DNA from: Eudromia elegans
Lineage: Eukaryota > Chordata > Aves > Tinamiformes > Tinamidae
NCBI GenBank assembly: GCA_003342815.1
Contig: PTEX01000196.1
Coordinates: forward strand, 108,576 to 172,575
DNA length: 64,000 nt
Reading direction: 5' to 3'
Within the stretch, counting starts at the first letter, position 1. Each line of letters opens with the position of its first letter. Below the pieces are notes generated by a model that was given only the letters and a program-made list of their open reading frames with translations, was not told the origin of the DNA and did not search any database. A program made the translations under genes and the position numbers. Of the stretch, positions 1-13,869 are shown piece by piece.

Positions 1-229
1 ACTTGCTGCAGTGTTGGAGGTGGGATGTGGGTGCTCCCTCTCCCTCCCTGCTTGCTCTCGGGTGGCTTTCACACGAGCTTTTACCCATTACGCATGTTCC
101 CGGTCTCCCCAACGGCAGGAGCCGAGCTGGAGCTCCAGGGCTTGCTCTAGGGGCGGCCTGGGCCTCCTTGATGCTTTCCTGCCCCAGCTGGGCACCTCAG
201 CACCAAACTGATCTGATTCTTCTCCGTCT
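1..229. other. 5' flank of the CpG island
   Basis: This is moderately GC-rich sequence with scattered CpG and one GC-box-like GGGCGG-type string near 147. I see no splice signal or coding exon that I can support. The open frames crossing it on both strands are short and extend into the CpG island, where stop codons are rare for compositional reasons. It is probably promoter-proximal flank of the gene that starts just to the right. Confidence 0.4.
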
Positions 230-640
230 ATCCGGATCAGACGCCGCGCAGCCCAATCCTGGGCCCTCCCCCGGCCTCCTCCTGCGTGAGGGGCCCGGCG
301 CGGGGTAGACCGCCGGCGGCGGCGGAGGGAACTGCTGCTGGCAGCAGGGCGGGGAGGAGAGGCGAAGGGAAGTGAAAGGAAGGGGAGGGCCGGGCCCGGC
401 CGGGCCGCTCTCCTCCCTCCTTCCCCCTTCCCTCCCTCCTGCTCGGCTGGCGGCTCCCCGCGCGCCGGCGCCGCGCACACGGCAGCGGGCTGGAACTGTC
501 ACCGCCTCCAGGCGCGCTCTGCGTGCGGATCGCGGCGGCTCCGCGCTCGCGCGAAGGGTAAGGAGGGCGCCGAGAGCGCCGTGTAGGGCGCTGGAGCGCG
601 GGGGTGCCGCTCGGCTTGCTCTTTAAAGCGTTTTATCACT
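230..640 (+). promoter_or_regulatory. CpG-island promoter
   Basis: The base composition changes sharply from the AT-rich surroundings to very GC-rich, CpG-dense sequence. Visible elements are a (CGG)4 run at 314-325, a GGGCGGGG Sp1-type GC box at 347-354, and a C/G palindromic cluster around 388-407. No convincing TATA box is placed upstream of the likely exon. CpG islands of this size typically mark vertebrate transcription starts. The + direction is inferred from the splice donor at 558 and from the downstream + strand coding exons. An antisense transcript from the same island cannot be excluded. Confidence 0.75.
360..557 (+). other. Probable non-coding first exon (5'UTR), left edge unknown
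   Basis: The right end is set by a good donor, AAGG|GTAAGG, with GTAAGG starting at 558, inside the CpG island. The left end is not determined; 360 is a placeholder. I find no ATG on the + strand between about 300 and 557, so this exon would carry only 5'UTR, with translation starting in a later exon. If it joins directly to the exon at 29259, the intron is about 28.7 kb. It could instead be an alternative promoter of a gene whose earlier exons lie left of the window. 5' cDNA ends would settle this. Confidence 0.4.
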
Positions 641-2358
641 GTTAGTCTCATGGTGCTGTTTGGGGCTGTCGGTGTCCCGGCGTGGAGCAGCTGCCGCCTT
701 TGGGTCCTGCCGCAGGTCCCGAGCAGAGTGGTGGTGGCTGCACGAGGGCCGGCTCCGGTCCTGTGGGAAAATTCTGGATGCTGCTGGAGCTCGCGTGCGT
801 TTATGGATGTGCCAGACTGGATGGTGTTGAAGGGCGAGCGTGGCCGTGAGCGAGCGAAGGTCGCTGTGCTGAGCGACAGGCAGAGCGAGCTGGAGCTGGC
901 GAGACTCCTGCGGCTCGGAAGCTGTGGGATAAAGTAGTAAAATAAGTTGCTGTTTGAAACTGTAAAGTAAATTAGGTATGGGAAGCTTTTTCTTTTTCTA
1001 TAGCTAAAAGGGTTTTTTGTTGCTGTTTCTTGAAATTAACTTGATTGTTTTGCATAACTAATGTTTATTGGAAACCTTGATTAATCATTTAAATCGTGGA
1101 GGTGCAGGTTTCCAAGAGTCGGTACTGCATTGCTGGGAGGTTTTCCCAGGTTAAACTGAAACTTTCCTGTTCTTACTATGTGTGGAGGTGCCACCAGGAG
1201 CAGCTGTTTAAGCAGGTAATGGCACTGGTGGTTCAGCTGGTGTTAACTTGCAGTTTCTGCCTTAGTGCAAAGATATGTGCCCACCTGCTGCTGTGTTATT
1301 GTGGGATGCTGTTACTGCACTGTCTCCTCTGGCTTGTTCTTGGTTTTATTTTCTAGTCGGGTAGAGGGTAGTTGTAGCAGGGGGGAAGTTCCATCTGGTG
1401 GGTTGTTGCTCTGGCTGTGTTGCTGGAGGGACCACAGGACCATCTTTTGACAAGCAATCTCTTTGATCACTTGTTTCATGGATAGAAGTAGAGAGAACAT
1501 CACTTTGAGAGTTTGGGTAATACGGGAGATTAGAGGAGTACCGCCATTTTCTTCAGGTGGGAGATGGAGATGATGGCTGATGGAAAGATTCTTCATCTCT
1601 TCTGTGCCCAACTTTCCTTCTCTGAAGATGGCCTCACTGATGGAGAATAAGGCAGCAGTCTGACAGAGACTGAGCTTATATAAGGTAGAACATCAGTATA
1701 ATTACTTGTGTGTTTCCTAAACATACTCTCAAGGAAAAAAAAGACATAAGCAAAACAATAACAGAGATGGTAACCAAAATAATCAACTCTCCTAAAACTG
1801 CAGAGCAGGTGTAATGAAGGAAAAACAAAGCCAGTCAAGCATTTGCAATATAAGTAAATTAATCTGGAAGTCGATAAACATGATAAAGGAAATGCAGTGA
1901 TTGGTAGGCATTTAGTTGTAGGGTCTGGTGTTCTGCTTTGGCCTACTAGAACATTTCTAGAGGAGTTTTTCTGGCTGTTGGTTGCAAAGTGAAGTTCTTA
2001 TTTGCTCACATGCTGTGAGAATCTCTTAATCCCCATCAACACACTTGATGTGTGGGAGTAATCCAAACTGAGTATGGGCCACTATGTACCATGGCGCTTG
2101 GTGTTGAGTTGGGTTAAGACTGCAGATACAGGTGTACATACTATAGGGAATACATAATTACTGCTTTAGCAATGGGTGCTGAAGGTGCCTCACGCATCTG
2201 CTTTGCAAAGCTAGACAGAAATTTATGGTATTGTGTTTTGGGGAAAAGAAGTACTGGAAGTTCTGGCACGTTGCTGTTTTTCTATGATCTTGTAATGTGA
2301 AAAGGGCCGTATGTTTTGTGCAACTGTGTTTGCTCTAAGTACATTTTGGCCTTTAAGT

Positions 2359-2416
2359 GTAACCTAGTTTGGCTAGTTTGTAACCTCGTGTGGCTAGTTT
2401 GATACCTAATTTTGAG
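2359..2416. repeat. 21-bp tandem repeat, about 2.7 units
   Basis: Two adjacent 21-bp units (2359-2379 and 2380-2400) share the pattern GTAACCT..GT.TGGCTAGTTT with three mismatches. A decayed partial third unit begins GATACCTAATTTT at 2401. It is a minor intronic tandem duplication with no coding frame. Confidence 0.8.
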
Positions 2417-5400
2417 GCAGAGTTTTTTATCCAAAAAACTCTCCCAGTTGGGAGGTTGCAGTGGAAGTGTTCAGCTGTTAAGTAAGGTACTTATCTACCT
2501 CGCACTGATGGCTTAGGAATTAGTGAGTTGCTGGAGTGAAGTGGCACCATGGAGAAAATCCTGTTGCTTACCTGTCAGAAGCATCTAATATTTTTAAAGT
2601 GGAGATGTATCAAGTGACCACGCCTCACCGGCGGCAAGGAAGCTTAGAAAGAAGGACCTTTGCAGGTCAAGGTGCCTTCTGCTCTGATTTCCAGACTAGA
2701 TGGCTCAAATATAGAGTTTGAAGTTACTCAGAAGGTACCAAATACAAGTGACAGCTTTCATGTATCTATTACACCTAATCTCTTTCTGAAGAATCTGTTC
2801 TTGGAGAAACTTGGCTGGTGGAAACTCTCTAGCCTCCCTCCGCTGTGGCCATCTAGGGAGGTGTGGGAGGTGGGATCTCACAATTTGGGATTTGTTGCTT
2901 TTTTTGGTTTTTTTTTGTTTTTTTTTTTTTTCTTTGGCCTCAGTGCCTTTGTGGCTGGAAGGCCAGAAGAGGTGCCTGGAGAAGCTCTCTGAGGGTCAGT
3001 TTTGTGCTCAGAAATTATTTCCTATGGTGTGTACCTCTGTGAGGGTGGGGATTTGAGTGCAAGTATTTGCAGGTGTTTAGCAGTAAAATTTTTTAGTGGT
3101 GGTGGTGGGGAATCAAGCATCCTGGAAATGTCAAGGCTGTTTTATTTTAGCAGACTGGTGTTCCCAAAGTGGGGCCTCAGTTGATGAATGAAAACAGTTT
3201 CAGAAAAGCATCCTGGAAGATATTTCACACCTGGATCAGAGCAGTTTGCTTCCCTGCTCATTGTAAAACGCATAGCAACCTGACAAGAGTGTGCTTCAGA
3301 GTATTCATTTTAACTTTTAATCCTTTAGTGCAATGCCAGGAATGGCAGAGTAAACATAATGAGTTGTATCTGATAAATGAGAGCCAGGAGGTTGGGTTAA
3401 GTTTAAACTATCTTTTATGGCAATGTGGGAGAGTCCACAGTGATAATGGTGGCGCACATTATGCTTGTAAGGTTTTCTTTTCTTTTTTTCTTTTTCTTCC
3501 GTACTTGATATGGTAATAACTCCTGTGTTCATATGTTTCACAATGCAATTCTGCTTTTAAGGTTCCTAAATTTTTGCATAGTTTAAAATATAACTGGACT
3601 TACACACTCAAGACTTCTTAAGTTCAGGGAGAGGGGCAGAGCTGTTCCGGCCTTGATGTATTAAGGCAGAATTTCCATGGCCTGCAGGGTCTATTGTAGT
3701 GATCTGTCACTGATATGAAATTAGCATTGCCTTGCATAACAGGGACCAGGCTTTCACCATTTTTTTTTCTTTTCTCTGCTGTTCTCCTATCTGATCACCC
3801 TGCAGGTACAGACCTGTGTGATAACAAAAATGAGATAATGAATTGCTGGAGGCATGAGGTGACAGATTGATTTGCAGTAATCTAATGGACAGGTGTGTTG
3901 ATGCAGCCAGCTTGGAGTCCACCTCCCCTGGAAGAGATCTGAGGAAACTAAGCGTCCTTGGAGATAGAGGAAGGGAACGTGCTCTTATGCCTTTGTAGTT
4001 CCTTAAGCTGCATGGAGTTCCTTAAGTATTCTCTTTTAGCTCAGAGAACAGCAGAAAGAGGATGTCTAATCCGTTTAGGAATGTATTTCTTTGTGATTTT
4101 GAGGAATGAGAAAGAGAATGGTGGTGTTTAGAGAGCAGTCTTTTGGGTTTACATATTCAGGAGGTGCTTGCTCTACAGCTTTGCTTTTTTATTTAACTAT
4201 CATTCCTGCATGTATTTACTGAAAGACAAAGGCAATGGTGGTATCTTTTATGCCTTAACCACAGAAACAAACAAACAGAAAAATTCAGAGATGAGAGCAT
4301 CTGTGTTTTCTACCTAGCTAGTTAAAAACTGTATGCTAATGGAAAGAGTGAGAAAAAAAGTGATCATGACAAACTAAACAGCCTACAGGCTTATGTTTTT
4401 TATTTTCAGTTAAAATACTATTTTTTTCTTCAAGGAGGATAATGTTAGTTTGGTAAGCTGTAGAACTTAGAACTTCAACTTGAAAAGTCTTCATATGTAA
4501 TGATGTATATATATGTGTGTATATACAAATATATAATCCTATATAAAATAATGCTATATTCAATCTGCCAATGCCTATTCTTGTCCCGCGCCTCCTGTGT
4601 TTCACCCTACCTATCCTTTTTCAGCAGGTCATAATAATGAAATCCATTGAAGAAGATAATATATTTCAAAAAAGGAATGTTATAGAATTTGACTAGAAGA
4701 ATTTACTCTTGGGTAATATTGTCCTGTTAGAAATGAAGGTATCTGTAGAGAAGTTAGCAGTGTTTCTTTGAATCAGTAGTAATAATAATAAATAGAGGAA
4801 GTGTAATCTTGGATTAAAAAAAGTCACTTTTTTAAGGTTGTCAAATCAGGGCACTTTTCTGCATTTTGCAGTTTAAATTGTTGATTAGTAGTGTTTTTTT
4901 AGGTGGTGTCAGTGTTTCTTTAGCAACTTGAGACTGGAAGAATTTAAGTAGTTTTGCAGCTTTTAGTATCAATGCATTAGTATTGACTTTCTCTTGTATG
5001 GACAGTAAATTTAAAATGAAGACATTTGCAGAAGATCCAACAACTGTGACTGACAAAGTGAAGAGTGTTTGCTCACAAATGTTATTCACAAAAAGACCTG
5101 CTCTATTATGTACCTCTTTTTAAATACAGTGTTGCTAGCTTTTAGTCAGCAGAAACTGTGAATTGAGCCAGGTATTGTTATCTGATTCTAATAGGCACCA
5201 TGCTAATTACAGTGGGAGACTTTAACAAGAAAATGCTATTTATTACAGTAGAAGACGTTCAGTGCTTGCAGGTATAATAATGCAACTTACTTGCCCATAT
5301 TCACCTACATAGTCTATGATTATTTGGACTTGCTAGTCTGTGCACACTCACTTGGAAGATATTAACTGGTCCTTATGACAGTATTAGAGATGTACAGCTC

Positions 5401-5579
5401 AGTGCTGTACTCAGTTATCCACAAAGATTTTTTTCCCCTTGCATCTTACAGGTTTTCAGTGTCTGTGAAAACACCTTGAAATTCAGCAAAATTATTGAAC
5501 CTGCGGTACTCTCTGTGTGGGGTCACCAGTGGTAGGAACTGCTGCGTGTTTAACAGTTTTAACAGTATCCATGGCATAA

Positions 5580-5612
5580 GGCTATCTGAAGGCTAGCTGA
5601 TGGCTATCTGAG
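5580..5612. repeat. 11-bp tandem repeat, three units
   Basis: Three consecutive 11-mers, GGCTATCTGAA, GGCTAGCTGAT and GGCTATCTGAG, occupy 5580-5590, 5591-5601 and 5602-5612. The period matches about one helical turn, but no function is implied by the sequence alone. Confidence 0.8.
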
Positions 5613-7856
5613 GCCATTTCAACAATCAGATTCTTCTACACAAATTTCTGCATCAAGTGCCATAATTTCTGTTTGGGCCATAAACAATCTCTTAGAAAAA
5701 TGCCTGCTCTACTAGTGTGTATTTCAGCAGCATCACCTGGACACTTGAAACCATGCATACTCACGGAGGAAGCATGTATGCTTATGCAAACTGAATTACG
5801 ATTTGGAATTAGTGCAGCTTTGTTTCATGGAAAGTGATAAACAGAAGCCTGCTTTTTTTTAATGTTAAACATTTACACAACTGAATTGTCATTGCTGGAG
5901 GAAGCCTTGGGAGGAAGTCTTGGGAAAATAGTTATCTGTGTAATACGATTCCCATTTTGAAATCTGTATTGTGAAAGAATCAAATGATATCAAGCAAGCA
6001 CCTTCTGGGATAGAGTGAGTAAGATATTCTCTTTCTTACCCTTTCACCAGTGCATACTGTGCCTGGCCAGTCTGCTCTGGCTGAGAGGCTTGAGTATCTT
6101 CCTGGAGAAATCCATCCCCGTGAAAACACTGCTGTGATCTAATGCTAGGGGTCTTCCATTTCTCCTTGTCCCTCCGAGACTTGTCACCTAAGGTTACAAG
6201 GTCCACCCCAAAGTTATAAGACTTACCATCTAGCTCAGCAACTTTCTTATTCTTTTGGGACCTACAGTCTCCTGTTAACACATACAGCAGCTTCCAGGAC
6301 ATTGAGAATAGAGTGCTATAGATTGGGGCAAAAAGAAAGAAATTCTGCCGTTGGCCTGAAGAGAAGCAGAGCTGTCATGACATCTGACCTGAGATGGGCC
6401 AGACCACACAGAAAGATGGAAAGAGAGGCTTGAGGGTAGTAATGCAGATGCTGAGATTGTGGTGCCTGATTACTTCTGCTTTTGAGCTTGATTTTGGTCT
6501 GGAGTTGTGTGCAGTTATGCTGCTGCTGTTGTATCCGCCATCCCCATCATCCATCCATATCATCAAATCAAAAAGCATCAACATAAGTCATGCTCTCATT
6601 TGGCATTGGCAAGGCTATAGCCTTGCCTCTGACTGGTTTTGTTTGTTAGTTTATTTAAAATAGTATTCTGTGGATTGTTTGCAATTAGAAAAAATCATCA
6701 GATGGGAAGCAGGTTTTGAAGATAAGTGCTATGTTTAGACTACCACTGACATAAGATAGGGAGGATGGCATTAGGTTTGTGTATTTGCCATTTTGCTCAT
6801 TGTCATCATCTGCTTGTTTTAAGTATTTTTTTGTTCCCTGTCCTGTCTGCTCCATATGTGTTTTGCATTAAACTGGTTGGTAAGCTCTTCAAGAAAGAAC
6901 TGCTCTCAGCATGTGGCTCTTAGCAGAGTAGGACACACATCTGATTGGGCCTCTTAGTTGTTGACCTAACTGGCCAAAATCCACCTGTGCCAGGCTCTGA
7001 TATACCCAGCAAAGCAGCAAAGGAGACCAGGACCTCAAACCTGGGTCTTGCGTGCCACAGGAGAGCATCCTGACCTGGGGACCACACAGTCTTCCCTTTC
7101 TACTTCTACCCAGCCCTGAGCTCATGGAGATAATTCTCTAGCTCTCTTCTGGAGCAGTCTTCTGACTTATAATACCTTGCTCTCACTCTTGTTTATTTTG
7201 TTTTGTTTTAGAGGTGTTGGACATCGTGCCGCATCCCTCAAACTATGCGCACTGCTAGTGGAAAGGGAGATGTGGTCTGTGTTTCGTAAACTTATATGAG
7301 GTTTTCCTTAAATAGAAATGAATTGGTCATGGAAATACAACTCATGTGTGCACCTGACCTTGGTTTTGGTTAGCTTCAGTAATTCGTAGATGATAGTGGC
7401 TTGTTATAGGACGTTTCCCTAGTAGTCAGACTCCTGAAAATAGTAACTGTGAGTGGAGAGACTGTCCTTGTGGGTAATGTGTGCTTGTACATCTGGGAAC
7501 ATGTGATTTCCTGAACATTTGTACATGTGTGCTTGGTTTTGTTTCCTTAATATATCTCTGGCTTCTTAATATACCTCGAATGTATTTTTTTTCGAATTGT
7601 TGATGTTGTACTTTTGCCAGGTTTAGGGCAATTTGCCTATGTATGTAAAGACAGCTCAGCTGTGTAGATTTCAGTAACAATGTGTTCCCTTTTGGTTTGA
7701 TGAAGGAGGTGTTATCTGATTTATTTATATATTTTTAATTCACAAGCATCCTGTTGCTGTGGTTAAGAAGCAAGGTCTGGGAACCTGACTAGTTTAACAG
7801 TTAAATTCATTGTTGTTGTTTTTAATACTTAATCAATTAGTGTTGGAAAAACCTCA

Positions 7857-7916
7857 GTACACGCTTCCTTATGAATACAAGGTTCTTGGTACACACTTCC
7901 TTATGAATACAAGGTA
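7857..7916. repeat. 32-bp tandem duplication
   Basis: A unit beginning GTACACGCTTCCTTATGAAT at 7857 is repeated from 7889 with a single G-to-A change in its first 20 bases. Both copies continue into ACAAGGT. The near identity implies a recent local duplication, probably by replication slippage. Confidence 0.85.
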
Positions 7917-10900
7917 TTTGTTAATTAAAAACAAGCTTTTTTTTCTGAGATTTTCTTGCAGTCCTCACTTATTCTTGAAGGAATCACCAGTTCTTGTTTT
8001 GAGTTCATATGGATTTGATTTGGGAGATCAAAAATCAATTTAGGACCTATTGCAGCCTTTGGGAAATCAGCTGCTGTTTACAGTGACAATTTCAACAGAT
8101 TTGGGTGCTTAAGACTAAACTCTCTGGGAGCATAGATTTTTAAATAGGAAACTGACCTCTAAGCAGTAGGTTTTTAAATGGGTAGATGCAGTCAAAACAG
8201 TGTTACTGTTACTAGACAGTTATCTCTTAAAACTCTTTTTTGCTTACTCTTATTTAGCCAAATACTGGACTTTTTTGAGCTCTAAGTTTATAAGCATCTG
8301 TAAGGATCTGCTGTTCTGTCATAACTGCTGCTGCTGTTGGATAGTCCTTTGTGGAAAGGAAAATGATGTTTTTCCAAATTCAGCAATAGACCTATTTTAT
8401 TTAGAAATATCTCTTCCATACATAAGTAAAATTTGATGAGTAAACATTTACAAATCCTTGTACGTGTTCTTTACATATTGTGACCGTTGAAGGAAATGCA
8501 TCACTCTTAATAAAACTCCGCAGTTGCTTTTGAAAGAGTTTTGTGCTTATTGTAACCTTGCATGGCTTGAATCCAGATGTTCTCTATTATTTTGCGAGCT
8601 TTTCATGTTCTATAGTATGTTTAGGGATGCTGATGGTCCTTTACCACGTTCTCTCTGTCTCATATACCAGGTGTGCTGAAAAAGCTCTGGAGCCATCCTG
8701 CCACTTCTGTCTATCTGCTGTGCGGAAGCTTGCTTACATGTGTGGGCTTAGATTTGTCTGTCTAGGTTACATGGGAATTTCAAGGTGCTTGATGAGGAGG
8801 GAGGAGAAAAATAGGTTTAATTCTATTTGGAAGCTTTTTTTTTTTTTCTTGCATAGTTTATGCATTTGAGGCTTAAGCAGTTTGAGAATATAATCTTTCC
8901 CTGTAGCTCTTGTGCTGCTTCATGGGATGGCATCACTGGTGGACTTGTGGTATCTTTTTATCTTTTTTAATCACCGAATTCTGTCTAGATGGATGTTTCC
9001 TGAAGCACAGTGGTTCCCAGTCTTGAGTTATTGGGAGGTACCTCCTGGGATTTGTATTCTTAGGTTGACAGTGAGTCTCAGGAGGAAGCTAGCAAGGAAC
9101 CAGTCAGAACTCCATCCTCCATGAAGCGCCACAGGAGAGCTGCCAGAATCTTATGACTTTAGCTGAAAGTATGCATCTGGCTAATGTCTGCCTTCTCTTC
9201 TGTAAAAAGATAATTTGAGAAAAAAAGATTTAAAAAAATGCAGCTTTTCACTTATTGTTTCTGCGCAGCTGAAATCTTCGCTGTTCTCTGTGTTAATGCA
9301 TGTTGTTAGGCTAAATTTTATTTTGAAAAGCAGATGCTGGTCCTGACCTGAGGAGAGGATGGTCATTCCTTGTGTAGAGTAGAAGGGATAAGAAGCATAA
9401 ATCAGCTGACCTGTCCTGGAGACCAGAGGCCAGGTCATAAGGAACCTCTTCTCAGGCTGTGCCCCTCAGCACACAACGCACTACTCAATGGTAAAAGAAA
9501 TCTGCAGCTGTGTTCAGCAGTGACATCTGGAACCTGCAAGTACAGAACAGCAGCTCTGGGGAGAAAAAGAGCTGAAATGTTGGTTCATAATCTGGCTTCA
9601 GATAATAAGATTGCATGATTGAAGAAGCAAGTTGCTCAGTAGCACTTTATACAAATGCTTTTAGTGAAATCTTGTGTTTCATAGGACTGAAATGGAAGCA
9701 AAGCAGACTTTACTATTATATGGTGTCTGTATCACTAACCTTGCTGATGTCTTCATCAGTAACATGGCTTGAAACTTAAACTGTTATGTGCTATAAGATT
9801 GAAACGCGGCCTCCATGAGGTTAATTTTACTATCTGTAGTGAGGCAATAATAACTTTACTAAGCCTTGAATTGTGTTTCTACACTCTCTTCTTCCACTCT
9901 GAGGCCTACAAACTTTGTTCACTTTCTAGGCATCCTGAGGCAGCTCCTTTCAGATATTTCATGACAATGGATAAGCATCCATTGCATCCTCTTACAGTCT
10001 GCTTGTAGAAGAAGCACTGTCTGTTTTAATATTTAGCAGAGTAGTATATTTTCTATTTTTGGGGGTTATTAGCTTTTGTTTACCTGTGTTGGCCTGCTAG
10101 AGTCGCTTGAAGTTATCTTCTAATGAAAAAGTGCTACAGTCTGCTCTAAGACATGTAGAACTCATGAGGAAAAAGCTGTTAGTATTGAGTAGTGTTCAAG
10201 AATGCAGATTTTTTCACTTAAAGTGATGAGGGAGAAGATGCATGCATGCAGAGTAAACCTAGGTTTTTCTGCAAGTTGTTAAGCACCTTGACAACTCTCA
10301 GAATAAGGTAAGCTTTCTCTGTTTCTTATTTTGGCATCAATTTTGCTTTTTATCAGCACCAGAGTTTACAATATCTTAATAGATACTGGAGTTTCAGTTA
10401 ATATTTAACTCTACTTACAATATTCAGGACTTCTGCACTTGCCCCTTTTGGAAATATTGTAAGAAAAGTGTTATCTTCCCATGAGTCAGTGTGATACGAC
10501 TGGTAGATTGAATGTTTCAGACGTGGTTGGATCAGTTATTTAATGTAGAAATTTAGTGTTTGTGAGAAATGTGGATTTATCTGACTGAGATCATGAGGAT
10601 ATGAACTGAGGCTTTCACAGATGTGTTCCTAGAGCAGAGTTGAGAGCATCTCCATTGACTTGTACCCTGATGGCACAATGCCTAAGGGCACAAGTATTCC
10701 CCAAGATGTACTTCTTGCTGAGAAGCATTCGGTAAGAAGTATGAAGAAGGGGGCAATGGGTAGAGAAAAAAATGAAAATACATCTGCTCAGTAGTGGTAT
10801 GGGAAGGTCCTATGGAGAGAGCAAAGAACATTTCTGGGGTAATAATTTCTATCAGTTGCAGGTCTTTGAATATAGAATTCATGGGAAATGCAACGGTTGA

Positions 10901-13869
10901 GGTCACTTGGGGATCACCGAATCTGCCTAAACTTACACCTGTGTTTTATGAAGAATAAGAGTGGGTAGACCTGAGATACTTATTGTTTAACAAGATTCAG
11001 CCCTTCAAGATTAGAGAGATTATTTCTTGATTTTTTAAAAAAAAAAAAAATTTGTTGTTAAAGTATATTTGAAAGTACCTTCTCCCTACTCTCCCCCCTT
11101 TTTGCCAGGATTACAGATTTAGCTGTATTTGTAACATATATTTTGAGGCAGGTGAGGTGGGAAGCTTGCCCATACCCATACTGGTTTCAGTAACATATTT
11201 GGAAGAATAAACAGTTATTTGGCTATAGGATATTTTCCAGCTTGTGAAGTATTTCAAGATGCCTCTTGTATTTCTGCTTTTTATTTTGAATTGAATAATT
11301 CTATAAAGATGTGTTGTATCCTGTTAATTATCCATGCATTAGCATCAGGATTATTGATTAATTGAGAACACTTGTGTGTGTTTAGTTCCTAACCTTAAGA
11401 CAGAAGGTTTTTAAAGGGGAAGGATAAATAGACTAGCTCACTGAAATAAATACCTGAAATACCTTCTCTGCTAACTCAGGTGTCTGCATACAGGCAGTGC
11501 TTCCAGAAATAAAATGTGATTTTTAGAAAATGTTCTTTTGAGTATGTTTTTTAAAAAAAAGATTAATAAAGGAACGAGTGTAGTAAAACTGGATTATGTG
11601 TATGAACAATATACTCTTCACTATCTGTCACTATTTTTTTGGTATCTGAACAATTTATACTCTTTTTATGCTTTTTTTTAGGATTACTTAGTTCTATGTC
11701 ATTCCCATATTACAAAAGATAATGTTTCCATTTTAGAGATACTGCATATTTATATGGAAAAACTAATATTTGTCCATATTTGCCCCAATGTACGTGGCAA
11801 AGTGAGGAGCTTGGTGCTCCTAGGAGTCCAGATTGTTTCAGCTGTCTGAATATTTCAGTTTTCCTCCTTATTGGACAAGCCCTTGTCTGTGTGCGAGTCC
11901 TTAACTTTGCTTCTAAAATAAAGTTAAGGAAAATGTATGTTTAACTAAAAAGATCTCAAGCAGAACCTTGGTCTAGGTAACTCCCTACAATTCCTTCGAT
12001 TCTGAATTTTCCTATGATTCTTTGTTATGTGATTTCTCTTTCCAAACCTTGATGGGTTTTGCTTGTGTAGTGACTGCCTTATTTAGATGATTAAAGGATG
12101 TGTGCTGCTTCTGAGATTTTTTTTTTTCTACTTAACCCTAATAAATGGCATATAACTCTTATATACCCATATATACTTGTAAATTATATTTACCCTTGTG
12201 TACTCATGTATCTTATGTCCTACAGTCCCTTTATTGTGTTGGTACATGTGGTGAACTCTGTTTAAAAATAATTGGATTATTCTATGTAATTGAGATTCTC
12301 GAAAGACCTTATAAACCAGGACGTTATTATTTCATTGCTCCTCGGTGCCCTGTATGAAGTAAATGCATGGCCTTCATGAAGTCTCTGGAGAGTTTTACCT
12401 AAAACACTGCTCTAAACAGGCTTGGATTACTGATGGTGCTGTTACTGATGAGGGCAAAAGCTTGAACTCTGAGTGTTTTCTCTTCCTTTTGTTTTGGTGG
12501 GTGACCTAAGGAATTAAGTCTTTCAGCTTGCCTAAGAGACAGAGGTGCACGACTCTTAACGTCCCAGGTGTCCTGCCTCTTGATATCCCACTGGTTGTGT
12601 CTAAAGTGACATTCGCCAGTGGCACCTAAAAGGTGAATTACAGACTGAAAATATATATTAAAACTCGTTTGTCATGGTGTCTAATATGTTTGCATGTTTT
12701 TGTTTTTTCTTTTTTGTCTGTTTCATAATGCTAGGTCGCTTCAAAGAATCTCTGTTGCAGATGATGAATACTGCCCTTCCTGTTTTCACGTTTGGAAAGG
12801 GTGTTCATATTTGCATCAGTGTGATCTATCAGTGAATCCCTGTGCTTACACAGGTGCCGTTCCCAGCCTAAACCTGTTGTGAATATTTTTGATGAAACAG
12901 GGTATCACATTTGATGGCTGAACAGACAGCTATCAGCGTGTGCGTGCCTGAGGATGAAGGGGGAAGAAATAGTCTCTTACAGAAGGAAGAAAAAGAAAAG
13001 GAGGGTGTATGTGTTTTCTGGGGAGTATCATATTCATCTAAGAGCTTGAGGACACATTCTTTCTGCTTGACTTTTTGCTCTGGGAGGGACTAGGGGGAAT
13101 GTAGTGGGGGGGTGAGGGGAGAACATTCCTGCAGGGGATTAATTTTGAGGTGACTCAAATAGACACTTTGATCCCTTCCATCTGCAGGTTGACTTGTTTT
13201 AGCTTGTTAATATATGGATAGCAAATTCTCGCTTTCCTTTTATGTTTGGAAAATTGCTCATAGCCCACACATGGCTCTGTAATTGGGGAGAGATTGTTCA
13301 TTCTTGCCTGCAGGAAGACATTTCTTGCTCTGTCTGCTGAGCTGGAGCTCGGACCAGACTGAGCACAAGGAAAATGTAGATGGAAGCAGGGCTGCCCAAC
13401 TTTTGCTTTGAGCTGTGATTTGTTAAGAAGTATTTGCTGATCCATGTGTGTTGGCACTCAGAGCACCTGCAGGATGAGGTGTGCAAGTTCTTGCTTTCCC
13501 TGCCTTCCCTGGGGTCTCAATTTGTAGCGGTGGAGTAGAATATTGATATCAGAGTGAAACTTCAGAGCATTTAGCAACTTGTATTCATCAATAAACTGTT
13601 GATACCCCTGGTGAGTGTCTGCGTATTTTAATTCTAGACAGCTTAGGCACGAGTGATCAGTAAGGATGATCTCTGCTTGATTGGATTGAGCTGAAAGTAG
13701 ACAAAGCTTGTGGTGATGTCATTATTAAATTCTGCACTCTGTTTCTCAACCAAACTCGTTAAAGTTCATTTAACTTCTTTTCTGCCGAACTCACATTGCC
13801 CTGCCCCCTCTCAAGTTGCTGTTTTAAGCCAAGTTATTCCAAAAGCATCAGAATTTTTTTGGCACGGGG

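Larger units (their letters stand above)
641..13869. other. Intronic DNA, first half of intron 1
   Basis: This is AT-rich sequence without a supported gene. It holds small tandem duplications (2359-2416, 5580-5612, 7857-7916), a T-rich tract near 2908-2933, a TA/TG-rich patch around 4505-4545, an A14 run at 11037-11050, and many open frames of 60-110 codons. None of those frames shows a recognisable domain, and they overlap each other on both strands. I saw no CR1 tail here. Confidence 0.6.

Noticed and set aside
88-502. Minus-strand open frames of 101-130 codons across the CpG island
   Set aside because: GC-rich composition makes stop codons rare. The translations are low-complexity Arg/Pro/Ala-rich in overlapping frames and show no domain.
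7212-7290. Possible exon after TTTTGTTTTGTTTTAG at 7211, containing an ATG and several CpG
   Set aside because: The only nearby donor (TTTC|GTAAAC) is weak, the ATG frame ends in a stop after 14 codons, and the phase does not fit the exon at 29259.
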